Below are positions 8,333 to 16,705 of a stretch of 27,737 bases of DNA, piece by piece. A program made the translations under genes and the position numbers. Numbering within the stretch: position 1 is the first letter of the stretch; each line of letters begins with the position of its first letter. Source of the DNA: a virus. The stretch spans positions 1 to 27,737 of the IMG/VR virus record IMGVR_UViG_3300032173_000033. The stretch is one strand, 5' to 3'. The notes under the pieces were generated by a model. The model ran no database searches. It was not told the DNA's origin and saw only the letters and a list, made by a program, of their open reading frames with translations.

Positions 8333-9445
8333 TCATTCTCTCCTAGTTTGTATAGCTTTTATTTTGTCTAAGTCAATTTCTGAGAAACATTCTGTCCAAC
8401 CACCAAAATACATTGAAGGTTTATATTTATAATCTAAAAATATAGAGTGTAATTCATTTTCAATAAATGTTGCATCATACAAATTGGTATTTATTTTATA
8501 GATTGTGTCATATTCATATGGAAACCTTCCATTAAATCTATCACTTATGTTTTCTTTAACTGTGATTCCTATCTTATAGAATGATTCACTTTCTAATTTA
8601 CACTTAATTGTATATACTATAGCATCAATTTTTGACCATAGTTCTTTATTTCTATCTGCATTTGTTTTATTATATCCACCAACACCACTTTCATTTCCAC
8701 ACTTTTCGCATCCAAAACCATACAGATGATTATCTGGATTCTGCTGAAAATCTCCATGTTTCTTACATGTTATACAAACTTTTCCCTTATTCATATTATA
8801 CACAGTTTTGGAATAGTCGTATAAATCTCCATGAATTTCAACTGCTCTGTTTTTAAAATATTCATTTTTATCTAATGCAGTTACAATTGTAGGAGTTTTG
8901 CCTGATAATAAATTAGATGTTTGTACGCTACACCACCCATATTTATTTCTTACCAGTATATTGTCGTGATATCCGTTATACTTACCATACTCTAATATTT
9001 CGTTGAACAGCTTTGGGTATTTATGTTTTAAAATATTTTTTATATAGTCTATCTTATTAATCGCAGATTTTAAAGATGGTGACATTCCTGCCAATATAGA
9101 TGTGGGTTGAGACTTACAATCTCCAAACTCAGTATAAATCACCATACTGTTTAGCATTCCATTATATTTTCCAAACCCAATAATCTTATCTAATATTTGT
9201 GGATTATGGATTTTTACCATACCAATAAAATACTCATCTTTGTCGATTGCCGAAACTATACTTGGATATTTACCATTCAATAAATTGTCTGGTTTATTTT
9301 TGCAAATTCCATATTTGTCTTTTATAAGAATATACTCTTTTGCTGTTTCATATTCACTTAAAAATTCTAAAGAGTCATACAATTCTGGTTGCTTATCTTT
9401 TAATTCAGATATAAATTCTTCATGTGTTTTTCTTCTACTACTCAT
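8333..9445 (-). CDS. GIY-YIG homing endonuclease with DNA-binding repeats (T5orf172-like)
   Basis: The site AGGAGGTTGT is best spaced for the ATG at 9445 (MSSRRKTHEEF); an ATG one codon earlier is possible. The 370-aa protein has three N-terminal copies of a roughly 60-65 residue unit, of pattern KYGxCxxxxxNLLxGxxP then AxDKxEYF. A zinc-ribbon segment follows (VCITCKKHGDF to GFGCEKCGNE). The C-terminal GIY-YIG-like nuclease core shows VYTIKC, FYKIGIT, ISDRFNGRF, a catalytic-type IENELH and GGWTECF. Such enzymes cut intronless or HEG-free alleles in co-infecting phage. It sits directly upstream of the terminase genes, so the intron-bearing terL or the terS region is a plausible target. That target is inference. 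Confidence 0.75.
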   Translation of the reverse strand: MSSRRKTHEEFISELKDKQPELYDSLEFLSEYETAKEYILIKDKYGICKNKPDNLLNGKYPSIVSAIDKDEYFIGMVKIHNPQILDKIIGFGKYNGMLNSMVIYTEFGDCKSQPTSILAGMSPSLKSAINKIDYIKNILKHKYPKLFNEILEYGKYNGYHDNILVRNKYGWCSVQTSNLLSGKTPTIVTALDKNEYFKNRAVEIHGDLYDYSKTVYNMNKGKVCITCKKHGDFQQNPDNHLYGFGCEKCGNESGVGGYNKTNADRNKELWSKIDAIVYTIKCKLESESFYKIGITVKENISDRFNGRFPYEYDTIYKINTNLYDATFIENELHSIFLDYKYKPSMYFGGWTECFSEIDLDKIKAIQTRRE

Positions 9446-9569
9446 CATACAACCTCCTACAGTCGTACCCTACAATATAAATATACGGAAATGTGTTAGG
9501 ATGCACACTTGTCAACTTGGGTAATTAGTCCAAATCTATCCGCATATAATTAATCTTATTATTTTCTCA

Positions 9570-9643
9570 TTCATACTCATACCACTCCACGCTAAAGAGG
9601 AGAGAGTTCTGTAGCATGAAGCTATGTATAATATGAGCATGAA
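9570..9643 (-). other. Structured intergenic RNA element (multi-stem)
   Basis: On the minus strand TTCATGCTCATA (9643-9632) can pair with TATGAGTATGAA (9581-9570), 12 bp with one G-U, enclosing about 50 nt. That interior holds two further hairpins: TAGC-TTCAT-GCTA and CTCC-TCTTTAGCGT-GGAG. The element lies in the 260-nt gap (9446-9705) between a 63-aa gene and the GIY-YIG gene, after a strong hairpin and about 120 nt before the next start codon. It has no tRNA T-loop. It might be a leader structure, a processing site or a small RNA. Apart from this and the hairpin at 9660-9685 I see nothing in the gap. Confidence 0.4.
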
Positions 9644-9659
9644 TCGGAAAACAATGATT

Positions 9660-9685
9660 AAGTGGGTTGTTAACTCAACCCACTT
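9660..9685 (-). terminator. Probable transcription terminator hairpin
   Basis: A perfect 9-bp stem, AAGTGGGTT with AACCCACTT around an 8-nt loop, lies just after the stop codon of the 63-aa gene. On the minus strand it is followed by AATCATTGTTTT, only a moderate U-tract, so it may be a partial terminator or an RNA-stabilising 3' end. Confidence 0.6.
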
Positions 9686-9705
9686 AAAAGTTTGATTTTA
9701 TTGTG

Positions 9706-9897
9706 TTATGCTTTTACATATCCTCTGGCAATCGCTTCTGCTTCAAAAGCTTTAGCTTCTTGACATTCATCGCAATCACACTCAAATTCAATTACATCAT
9801 CTTCCAACATTTCGTCAAAAGTTTCATCATCTACGATATGGATTTCACCGCACTCACTGCACATTAGAACGTGAATTGTTTCTACAAATTTATACAT
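9706..9897 (-). CDS. Small zinc-ribbon-like acidic protein (63 aa)
   Basis: The frame is open further upstream, but the ATG at 9897 (MYKFVETIHVLMCSECGEIH) follows GGAGAGAAAAT and starts a compact protein. It has a four-Cys pattern (CSEC near residue 13 and CDCDEC near 42-47) that would suit one zinc ion, and a strongly acidic middle (DDETFDEMLEDDVIEFE). The fold suggests a small zinc ribbon, but no function is recognisable. It lies downstream of another small acidic protein and ahead of a hairpin terminator. Confidence 0.6.
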   Translation of the reverse strand: MYKFVETIHVLMCSECGEIHIVDDETFDEMLEDDVIEFECDCDECQEAKAFEAEAIARGYVKA

Positions 9898-9907
9898 ATT
9901 TTCTCTC

Positions 9908-10255
9908 CTACAATTCAATATTATTAGAACTTTGTACTTTAGCAACTTCCAAACTAACTGCATTAGCTTTCTCAGACGCAAGAATTTCTTGCTGACTAAG
10001 CGTCAGTTTACTTGCAAGGCTTGCCTCACAACCCATGTTGATTAGTGTTGAATACATACCTCCAAAATAAGCACCCACAGCTTTACCGTCCAAAGCTTCT
10101 TTAGTTTCAAACAATTCCATTACCAATTCTTCATCAAACTCAACTGGTTCAAAGATAAATTTAATCTCAGAATTATTTTCTTCCGCAGTCATTTCCATAA
10201 GTTCTGCGAGTTGGTCTTCTGTAAGTTCAATTTCTTGCGTAGCATTATCACACAT
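9908..10255 (-). CDS. Acidic protein of unknown function (115 aa)
   Basis: It starts MCDNATQEIELTEDQLAELM at the ATG at 10255, with a well-placed site GAGAGGTATAAAAT. The N-terminal 50 residues are very acidic. The C-terminal half is helical and Ala/Ser-rich (GCEASLASKLTLSQQEILAS). There is a short Gly-rich turn (GAYFGGMYSTLINMG) in the middle. I recognise no family. The gene lies between a ClpP-like protease gene and a zinc-ribbon gene in the same run, so it may be an adaptor or substrate of the protease, but nothing in the sequence shows that. Confidence 0.6.
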   Translation of the reverse strand: MCDNATQEIELTEDQLAELMEMTAEENNSEIKFIFEPVEFDEELVMELFETKEALDGKAVGAYFGGMYSTLINMGCEASLASKLTLSQQEILASEKANAVSLEVAKVQSSNNIEL

Positions 10256-10278
10256 ATTTTATACCTCTCTCCAAGTAT

Positions 10279-10875
10279 TTAAAGCATTTTGTCAACCAAT
10301 CCATATTCTATTGCTTCTTGCGTATTAAGGACGAAATCAAGTCCTTTTTCGACATAATCTTCAATCAATTTCTCAGGAATAATAGTATATTCCATAATCA
10401 GTGATTTCAAAACTTTCCACTCTTTTTCCCACTCTTCATATTCCCTACGTTTATCTCTTACGGTTTTTAAACCGTGTTCCATACAACGTTGGTCGTGAAG
10501 AATTAATTGTGAAAATTCTTGTGCAATTCTTAAATCACAACACATAAAACTGAATAGTGCGGCTGACGCACACATTCCCATTGCGACACCGTGGAATTTA
10601 TATCCTTGACGCTGATATTGCCTAATGGTTGAAATGAGGGACATACATGCAATTAAACTGCCACCCGGACTTTCAAAATAAATCCAAATTGGTTCAGATT
10701 GAATTGGAGCCAAACCCTTTTTTACATCTGATTTTATAATTTGTTCTATATGTCGAATCGTTTTAAAAACCGACTCCGTATAAAATTCTTCCAAAAAGTA
10801 TATCTTACGCTCTTTTAAAGCGTTGAGTCTCATTTGTAGTACAACATTATCTTGAACTTCATATTGTTGTTCCAT
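10279..10875 (-). CDS. ClpP-like serine protease (peptidase S14)
   Basis: A 198-aa protein starting MEQQYEVQDNVVLQMRLNAL after TTGGAGAGAAT. The ClpP fold shows clearly: WIYFESPGGSLIACMSLI at 64-81, the nucleophile S104 in GMCASAA, H127 in LILHDQ, and D180 before FVLNTQEAIEYGLVD near the C-terminus, giving a full catalytic triad. Length matches bacterial ClpP (about 195). Phages use ClpP-fold enzymes as head maturation proteases, but the head cassette here already has its own candidate protease 7 kb away. This one might therefore act on other proteins or replace host ClpP in a Clp complex. Which of these applies is unknown. Confidence 0.85.
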   Translation of the reverse strand: MEQQYEVQDNVVLQMRLNALKERKIYFLEEFYTESVFKTIRHIEQIIKSDVKKGLAPIQSEPIWIYFESPGGSLIACMSLISTIRQYQRQGYKFHGVAMGMCASAALFSFMCCDLRIAQEFSQLILHDQRCMEHGLKTVRDKRREYEEWEKEWKVLKSLIMEYTIIPEKLIEDYVEKGLDFVLNTQEAIEYGLVDKML

Positions 10876-10897
10876 ATTCTCTCCAAGTTGTGTGACT

Positions 10898-12064
10898 TTA
10901 TTGCAAGTTAATATTGAAATCTACTTCATTATCATTTTCAATTACAAGCAATCTTTGACTTGGCTTAGAGAACCACCCATTATTAAATGCATAATCGTCC
11001 ACACCACAAAGACTGCCATTTGTATAAACCTTTGCAAAATGATATTCTTTGTTGTCGCTTTTGTGCCAATGGCCTATGTGTATGTAGTCAACCTTCATTC
11101 CAAGTGGAATAGCTAAGTTTTGTACGATTACATGTGGACTATGAGCTTTCAAATGACCATGTGCAAAGAAATGATTTTTCCCATCAATCTGTACATATCC
11201 AATATTATCATCAATCTTATTACTAATATATTCTATTGAGTTGCCAAGCCTTGCTTTGATATAAAAATCAATAAGTCTAGCAAATGATTCGATTTCGATA
11301 TGCTCTTTATAGTTCATATTTGCCCTTGAGTGGTTGTCTAATGTTGAAATATATTTAATATCCAAACCATAAGATTTAAAATCAAGAATCATATTTGTAA
11401 TAATTTCACTAGCAATCATAATTTGTTGCACAACATCTTCTTCTGACTCAACTCTTGAAGTAGCTCTAAGAACACCCTCAATATGGTCTCCAAGATTTGC
11501 AATATAAAGTGTGCCAACATTCATAGCAATACAATATTTTACAGTTTCTTCAATAAGTTTATTAACCCTAGCTTTTGCAACTTCAATATTATATGTGTTA
11601 AAATAATTATTAACAGTCTTACCAATGTGCCAATCTGAAATTTTTAGAATGGCTTTGTTTTCACCAACAAGTCTAATTTCTCTTTGTGGAATAATAAAAG
11701 CATCCATATCTTCTGCACATTGCTTAATAACTTCGATAATATTTTCGATACGACTTTCTTGACGAATTGCACCACGGTATTCCCTAAGTTTATCCCTAGT
11801 CCTAACCTGTTGTTTATACAACTCGTCCTGCTTCTTCTCGAGTTCATCAATATGTTCAGAAGAATCTACAATTTTATGTTTTACAGAATCAAACATTCTT
11901 TGGAACGCTTGGTATTGCTTACGATATTTACTCTCGGTATATTCTTGATTCAACTCTTTATTCAAACCATCTGCAATTTCTTGCCAAGTTTCTGTTGACT
12001 TCAATGAACACACTCTAAAAATCAATTCTTCATCACTTTCGTTTACAAATCTTTTAATTTCCAT
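10898..12064 (-). CDS. Calcineurin-like metallophosphoesterase (Mre11/SbcD-type fold) with N-terminal HTH
   Basis: The 388-aa product starts MEIKRFVNESDEELIFRVCS after AAGGAGAGAGCGTGGAATT. All metal-binding motifs of the family are present: D144 and H146 (DWHIG), D193 (GDHIEG), N244 and H245 (DNHSR), H302 and H304 (HGH), H332 and H334 (GHWH). Residues 10-60 resemble a DNA-binding helix-turn-helix and 65-110 a coiled coil. Phage members of this kind are usually annotated as DNA repair exonucleases and may process DNA ends. The nuclease activity and substrate are inferred from family membership. The gene lies between a homing endonuclease and the ClpP-like protease. Confidence 0.82.
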   Translation of the reverse strand: MEIKRFVNESDEELIFRVCSLKSTETWQEIADGLNKELNQEYTESKYRKQYQAFQRMFDSVKHKIVDSSEHIDELEKKQDELYKQQVRTRDKLREYRGAIRQESRIENIIEVIKQCAEDMDAFIIPQREIRLVGENKAILKISDWHIGKTVNNYFNTYNIEVAKARVNKLIEETVKYCIAMNVGTLYIANLGDHIEGVLRATSRVESEEDVVQQIMIASEIITNMILDFKSYGLDIKYISTLDNHSRANMNYKEHIEIESFARLIDFYIKARLGNSIEYISNKIDDNIGYVQIDGKNHFFAHGHLKAHSPHVIVQNLAIPLGMKVDYIHIGHWHKSDNKEYHFAKVYTNGSLCGVDDYAFNNGWFSKPSQRLLVIENDNEVDFNINLQ

Positions 12065-12147
12065 AATTCCACGCTCTCTCCTTCGTGTGTTGAGTTATTT
12101 TGTTTGCAATATAATAAAATTATGTTGTATAGACCCAATAATTATTC

Positions 12148-13647
12148 TTAGTTATTGAATTTCCATATAAATCCGCCAGATTTCTTTCTGTTTCCATTAC
12201 AACATGAAGATATATTAGACTTGTTTATATTTGTTTCTAATGAAGCTTCCGTTATAGAATTATAATTATTAACAAATTCACCATTCAAATCTAATTGAAT
12301 TATAGATTTTCCTCTTAACTTACCATTAATTTTCCCATTGTTTGACATTACTTCTTCTATATTATAATACAAATATCCTATTGAATTTCCTTGTTTTAAC
12401 CATTTTATAATTGTACTTCTACATACATCAAACTCAACTGATAAATCTTGCGTATTTTTCATGCCTGCATTATATTTGTTCCAACATAGCACTTTATAAC
12501 TCTCCATAGAAGATGAATAAATTAATTTAAAATCTACTTTGTGTACATCTTTTATATATTTCATAAGAGTGTTTTTGCATTTTTCTTCTAACCAATCGAA
12601 ATCACTCTTTCTACAATCTATTATTTCATATAAATATCCGTTATCAACTGCTATATTATATTTTTCCAAATCGTTACGTTGTTCTTCTTCTAATGACCTA
12701 CCACGACCAGTGTACTTATAGTGTTGTTCACCATGTATTTCAATTATCAAATTAATATTAGGAATGTATATATCATATTTTCTGTTTCCCAAATCGATTA
12801 ATTTGGGTGAATATTCTGCGTTAAATTCAACGTCTACTTCCTTTAATATGTTTTGAACAAATTTTTGTGGTATACTTATCCCATCAGAGCAAACTTTACA
12901 TCCAAATCCATATGAACTTAAATCATTTATTTTCATCTTTTTAATCGTATTGCAATTCGGGCATATTAATTCTACTTTTCTATGAGTTCTTATAGTGTAG
13001 TTATCTGCATCATTTGGATTACCAAAATACTTGACCAAATCAGGTCTAAGCAATGATAACCTATTCTTGTCACACACCACGCTTCCAGAACAGACTGGAC
13101 ATCCATAGCCTTGTTGTAAATTTCCCCAAGAAGCACTCCACTCGTGACCATCTATTATGCATCTACATTTTAAATGTGATAGACTACCATCAAAAGATTC
13201 ACTTATTATGTCTATGTTTGGATTTATATTTTTTAATTTTTCCTTACATATGAAAATATCCATTCTTCTACTTATCCCACAAATCGGACAATTTTTACCT
13301 GATAATAATTCATTATAACTTGATTTAAATAAATAACCATCTATCATACATCTACACTCAAGTTTAGTTTTTGTATTTTTATAATTGCTACTAATTATTT
13401 CTATATTATTCTTTTTCATATTTTCTTTTACTTCTTCAATTGAGTATTTTATATTTCCAGCACACTTAGGGCAACCATATCCATTGGACAAATTAGCCCA
13501 TTTTGCGTTCCACTCGTACCCATCAAGTTCACACTTGCATTTTAAGTATGATGAATTATTAATATATTCATTACTCATTATTATTATGTTTTTGTTTATT
13601 AATTTTAGCCTATCTTTACAAATTTCTAAAGTCAATGCTTTACCCAT
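12148..13647 (-). CDS. EDxHD (Vsr-like) homing endonuclease with zinc repeats and NUMOD1
   Basis: The start chosen is the ATG at 13647 (MGKALTLEICKDRLK) because AGGAGGATTATGCAAA precedes it; the open frame goes further but into a terminator. The 499-aa protein has several N-terminal zinc-ribbon-like modules, each with CxC and later CPxC pairs (for example KCKCELDGYEW with YGCPKC). The nuclease core shows FNAEY, RKYDIYIP and IIEIHGEQHY, matching the E-D-xHD pattern of I-Bth0305I-type, Vsr-fold enzymes. The C-terminus holds an HTH segment (LSVEFDVCRSTIIKWLKQG) and a NUMOD1-like DNA-binding repeat ending KKSGGFIWKF. It is free-standing, between the beta-CASP and phosphoesterase genes, and related to the protein at 21628-22944. 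Confidence 0.85.
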   Translation of the reverse strand: MGKALTLEICKDRLKLINKNIIIMSNEYINNSSYLKCKCELDGYEWNAKWANLSNGYGCPKCAGNIKYSIEEVKENMKKNNIEIISSNYKNTKTKLECRCMIDGYLFKSSYNELLSGKNCPICGISRRMDIFICKEKLKNINPNIDIISESFDGSLSHLKCRCIIDGHEWSASWGNLQQGYGCPVCSGSVVCDKNRLSLLRPDLVKYFGNPNDADNYTIRTHRKVELICPNCNTIKKMKINDLSSYGFGCKVCSDGISIPQKFVQNILKEVDVEFNAEYSPKLIDLGNRKYDIYIPNINLIIEIHGEQHYKYTGRGRSLEEEQRNDLEKYNIAVDNGYLYEIIDCRKSDFDWLEEKCKNTLMKYIKDVHKVDFKLIYSSSMESYKVLCWNKYNAGMKNTQDLSVEFDVCRSTIIKWLKQGNSIGYLYYNIEEVMSNNGKINGKLRGKSIIQLDLNGEFVNNYNSITEASLETNINKSNISSCCNGNRKKSGGFIWKFNN

Positions 13648-13675
13648 TTTGCATAATCCTCCTATATTATAAAAT

Positions 13676-13711
13676 ATAAAAGGAGTGGGCGGAGTTACCC
13701 GCCAAATCTCC
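13676..13711 (-). terminator. Rho-independent terminator after the beta-CASP gene
   Basis: On the minus strand GGAG, then GGCGG-GTAACT-CCGCC, then CTCC form a nested stem followed directly by TTTTATATTTTAT. It begins 6 nt after the stop codon of the metallo-beta-lactamase-fold gene and precedes the homing endonuclease ribosome binding site, so it would separate the two transcripts. Confidence 0.8.
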
Positions 13712-13717
13712 GTATTT

Positions 13718-15148
13718 CTAAATTTCAATAACTAAATCTTTATATGGAACCCAGATTTTAGTCGTTTTATCTTTCTTTCTACATTCTTTTTCTAATAGTT
13801 CTGCAAAATGAATCCTATTAGGGTTTTCCCCATGAACAAGATATATTGATTTTGCATTAATATTACTATAGGCTTCCAATAGTCTATTATGTTGCATGTG
13901 ACTTGAGAAACTATTTAAAACCATTACTTTGGCTTTATTTTGAATTTCTAGTCCGTCAATTTCAATATATTTCTTTTTACCGTCTTTTATTTGAGTAGCC
14001 AATGAGCCTTCATCTGAGAATCCGATAAACATAATCATGGCTCTTGGATTACCAAGTTCTTTAATTAGCCAATTCTTAATTCTACCGTTTTCACAGAACC
14101 CAGAACACGCTATCACTATTTTAGAACCATCATTTCTTGTAGCCATTTCACTATCTTCCCATTCTGATATCAAGTGCAAATTATCCCATTTCAAAATCTT
14201 ATCCCAAATTTCAACATCTTTTTTAGGAATACAATTTCCAAACATTTTTGCAATCTTGACAGCTAAGGGAGAATCGAGTAGAATTGGCACATCAAATTCT
14301 TTATTATCACCATACAACATATATAGTTCATATAGTATTTCAGCAGAACGATTATATGCGAAACTAGGGATTATAAGCGAAGATTTATTACCAATACATG
14401 TTTCCCTTACGGCTACTTGTATCTTCTCTATATCCTTATCTCTAGTCTTCTGATTACATGTTTTAATATTCATTGCATATGTAGACTCAAGTAAACAAAC
14501 ATCTGCACTATCAACTACGTTAAACGGCTCTAGGAATGGTTTATTGATGTCAGTATTTCCATAGTCCCCGCCATAGAGTATTTTCTTTCTATAGTTTGAT
14601 TCTCCATCACAAATAAATATTTCAATTTGTTGCGAATTTGCAACATGGTAAGTCGGAGTATATCTAATTTGTGTATATTCGTTTATCCAAATTTTAGAAA
14701 AACTTTCACATTCAATTATATGTTCCAACATAATATCAATATCATCTTTTGTATATAATGGTTTAACTGGTTTGCCAGTTACTTTTGAAATATACTCAGA
14801 ATCTTTTTGTGTAATTTTCAAACCATCTTCAAATGCAATTTTAAAATACTCTTTACTTCCAATTGGAGCAAACACTTTTGGTCTGCACCCAATATTAAAT
14901 AGATGACACAACTGCCCAAAATGGTCAATATGCCACTCTTGTATTAAAATATTTTCCAATTTCTTAATCTTGAATTTAAAATTTCTACTATTTATTTGGT
15001 ATTGCTTAATTTTATCTTTACATTGATGCATTCCTGCACCTATCATAGTTAATGTATCACGGTATTCCAATAAATACATTGACCCAGTGACCGTTTCACT
15101 CGCTTCTCCAATGAAGGAAATTTTAGCTTTATTCTTACTCTTCGCCAT
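13718..15148 (-). CDS. Beta-CASP metallo-beta-lactamase-fold RNase-like protein
   Basis: The ATG at 15148 (MAKSKNKAKISFIGEASETV) has GGAGCGTGACT before it and is preferred to the longer frame. The 476-aa chain follows the CPSF73/RNase J-like plan: an N-terminal FIGEASETVTGSMYLLE strand; the metal motif EWHIDH at 71-76; H168 (TYHVAN); GGDYG with D195; beta-CASP motif A LLESTY (E221); SFSSHMQH (motif B, H417); and YLVHGE (motif C, H439). Relatives process or degrade RNA. The first His of HxHxDH is Glu71 here, and the usual VDCG strand reads MIGAGM, so the metal site may be altered or reduced. It overlaps the upstream 122-aa gene and ends in a terminator. Confidence 0.85.
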   Translation of the reverse strand: MAKSKNKAKISFIGEASETVTGSMYLLEYRDTLTMIGAGMHQCKDKIKQYQINSRNFKFKIKKLENILIQEWHIDHFGQLCHLFNIGCRPKVFAPIGSKEYFKIAFEDGLKITQKDSEYISKVTGKPVKPLYTKDDIDIMLEHIIECESFSKIWINEYTQIRYTPTYHVANSQQIEIFICDGESNYRKKILYGGDYGNTDINKPFLEPFNVVDSADVCLLESTYAMNIKTCNQKTRDKDIEKIQVAVRETCIGNKSSLIIPSFAYNRSAEILYELYMLYGDNKEFDVPILLDSPLAVKIAKMFGNCIPKKDVEIWDKILKWDNLHLISEWEDSEMATRNDGSKIVIACSGFCENGRIKNWLIKELGNPRAMIMFIGFSDEGSLATQIKDGKKKYIEIDGLEIQNKAKVMVLNSFSSHMQHNRLLEAYSNINAKSIYLVHGENPNRIHFAELLEKECRKKDKTTKIWVPYKDLVIEI

Positions 15149-15503
15149 AGTCACGCTCCAAGTATTCAACATATTCATCTTTTTCATTTATACGCATTTC
15201 TAATACGCAATAATATTTGTACGACAGTGCAAGCTTATTATTTAACATTTCTTTAAGCATCGAGTATTTCAAATTATAATCTTTACACAATTTCCGAAGA
15301 TTAATATTTTGAACACGAATTTCACGCTTGATTTCATTTAAGCTCATTCTATTAACATAATTTACACATGTGCCATTATTCATTTCAAACTCTAAATCAA
15401 TACAACCATTTTTACATGACAGACATTGAAGGTGTTTAGTTTTACCTCTATAGTCTGTGTTTAATGAATTACATTTTTCTGCTAATGGTGATTTATAGCA
15501 CAT
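15135..15503 (-). CDS. Unknown protein with Cys cluster and HTH-like C-terminus (122 aa)
   Basis: It starts MCYKSPLAEKCNSLNTDYRG after AGGAGATGATGACGT. The N-terminal 50 residues contain Cys at 2, 11, 27, 30 and 34 (CLSCKNGC), a likely zinc site. The C-terminal half is helical, with a possible helix-turn-helix (NLRKLCKDYNLKYSMLKEML). It may be a small DNA- or RNA-binding regulator; no family is recognised. Its 3' end overlaps the start of the beta-CASP gene by 14 nt, so the two are probably translationally coupled. Confidence 0.6.
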   Translation of the reverse strand: MCYKSPLAEKCNSLNTDYRGKTKHLQCLSCKNGCIDLEFEMNNGTCVNYVNRMSLNEIKREIRVQNINLRKLCKDYNLKYSMLKEMLNNKLALSYKYYCVLEMRINEKDEYVEYLERDYGEE

Positions 15504-15607
15504 ACGTCATCATCTCCTAATATTTTTCAATTCTGTAATATTTGGATGTATATTTTTATTGCTTTGTGAATTTTGCTCACAGATAATCTCTCCAGTTATC
15601 TCTAAAC

Positions 15608-15650
15608 AAAATAAAACTCCCAACTCAGTCATTACAACCGAGCAAGGAGA
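15608..15650 (-). terminator. Rho-independent terminator
   Basis: On the minus strand CTCC-TTG-CTCGGT pairs with ACTGAG-TTG-GGAG around TGTAATG, followed by TTTTATTTTG. It lies in the 218-nt gap (15504-15721) downstream of the 113-aa gene. The same gap holds another hairpin at 15692-15713 (CCCAC with GTGGG) and AGATAA/TTATCT beyond the terminator; I see nothing else there. Confidence 0.75.
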
Positions 15651-15721
15651 TTATTCAGCCGTCCATTTAAGTATCAGCTCTAATATCATAACCCACCTTA
15701 TATTAATTGTGGGACTTAATC

Positions 15722-16063
15722 TTATTTAATTTGTTCTCCGCGCTCATATATTTTATGATTTCTAATTTCTTCATTTTGGTTTTGTTCCCAAACTGAAATT
15801 ACATTTACGAAATGTTCGCTCGGAATCATTTCATCATAAGGTAAATTATCAAATTCTGGTTTAATCATACCATAGCAAGATGTCATTGTAATCCATTCAT
15901 CTATCCTTTGTGGCAGTCTTGCGATTAGTTCAATAGTGTCTTTAATCAATCTGGTCGTGTCTAATGCAGATTTTTCTTTATCATCTCTAATAAACTTATT
16001 TCTTTTCTCCATTAGCAACTCTAAATCAGCATTCAACATATCTCTAACTTTGCTCATTTCCAT
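15722..16063 (-). CDS. Helical protein of unknown function (113 aa)
   Basis: The start is the ATG at 16063 (MEMSKVRDMLNADLELLMEK), since GTGAGGTATAAA precedes it; the frame extends nine codons further without a binding site. The protein is largely helical and charged, with a short middle segment containing a single Cys (WITMTSCYGMIKPEF), and ends IYERGEQIK. No family is recognised. It is the first gene after the giant non-coding RNA region and is followed by a terminator, so it appears to be expressed on its own short transcript. Confidence 0.6.
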   Translation of the reverse strand: MEMSKVRDMLNADLELLMEKRNKFIRDDKEKSALDTTRLIKDTIELIARLPQRIDEWITMTSCYGMIKPEFDNLPYDEMIPSEHFVNVISVWEQNQNEEIRNHKIYERGEQIK

Positions 16064-16106
16064 TTTATACCTCACGGCGGGAAGACGCAACCTATTATTT
16101 ACTCTT

Positions 16107-16131
16107 TCGAGTTGGAAATTAGTTTATTATA
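16107..16131 (-). promoter_or_regulatory. Possible promoter for the gene at 15722-16063
   Basis: On the minus strand a perfect -10 hexamer TATAAT (16131-16126) lies about 60 nt before the start codon, just downstream of the terminator-like end of the non-coding RNA. The matching -35 region is poor (TATATC at 17-nt spacing), so this is only a candidate. Confidence 0.35.
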
Positions 16132-16155
16132 ATCCGAACTAATTAACAGATATAA

Positions 16156-16225
16156 ATAAAAGTAGTCTGCCACCTATCGCCAGTGTCGGAGACCCTCCAA
16201 CATCAACAAATGCGACAAACTACTT
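16156..16225 (-). terminator. Terminator-like 3' fold of the giant RNA
   Basis: On the minus strand AAGTAGTTTGTC (16225-16214) pairs over 12 positions, with G-U pairs, with GGCAGACTACTT (16171-16160), which runs straight into TTTTATTTATA. The loop carries an inner hairpin TTGGAG-GGT-CTCCGA. The long closing stem plus U-rich tract is the likely 3' end of the RNA, though the loop is larger than in ordinary terminators. Confidence 0.6.
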
Positions 16226-16705
16226 TATCCCCATATACTCGGAAGTGATATGGTTGGTCTGGTAGTCAATTTATTATTACTCCGAATTAACTAACGGAGG
16301 TTCGTAGATGTCCTATTTTACAGATGAACAGGTAAACTAATTGTTGACAATTACCGTCGGTCAACGGGAATTCGTTATCTACTTTACGAACACAGATTTT
16401 AAAAGTAATCTGTTTACACTTCTTGACTATGCACATTATTTTAAATGTACATTAATGCCTACAGACTCTCGGTACAGTAGGTCAATCTGCTGTAAACTTT
16501 GTTCCTTCTCCTCAATTTCCACGAGGGTTCAAATAAATTCGTTCACTTGTATTTCTTTGGTTCTTTTCACAGGTGGGTTAACATTTCCACGTCTCTTATC
16601 CAACTATCCATCATGGCTATTTTTAAGACTCGATTTACAAACTTAGCAAAAGTTATCAAAAATCAAATGTGTAGACTGCCAGTTTCTACTTCTGTGAATT
16701 TTGAG

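Noticed and set aside
9485-9515. TTGACA box before the GIY-YIG gene
   Set aside because: The nearest -10-like TATATT is 24 nt away, too far for a sigma-A promoter.
12148-13647. Tandem zinc modules as a transcription factor
   Set aside because: The chain contains a complete EDxHD nuclease core and NUMOD1 tail, so a homing endonuclease fits better.
16156-16236. Possible second tRNA at the end of the giant RNA
   Set aside because: The closing stem and inner hairpin look superficially tRNA-like, but there is no T-loop, no anticodon arm and no CCA; a terminator-like fold explains it better.
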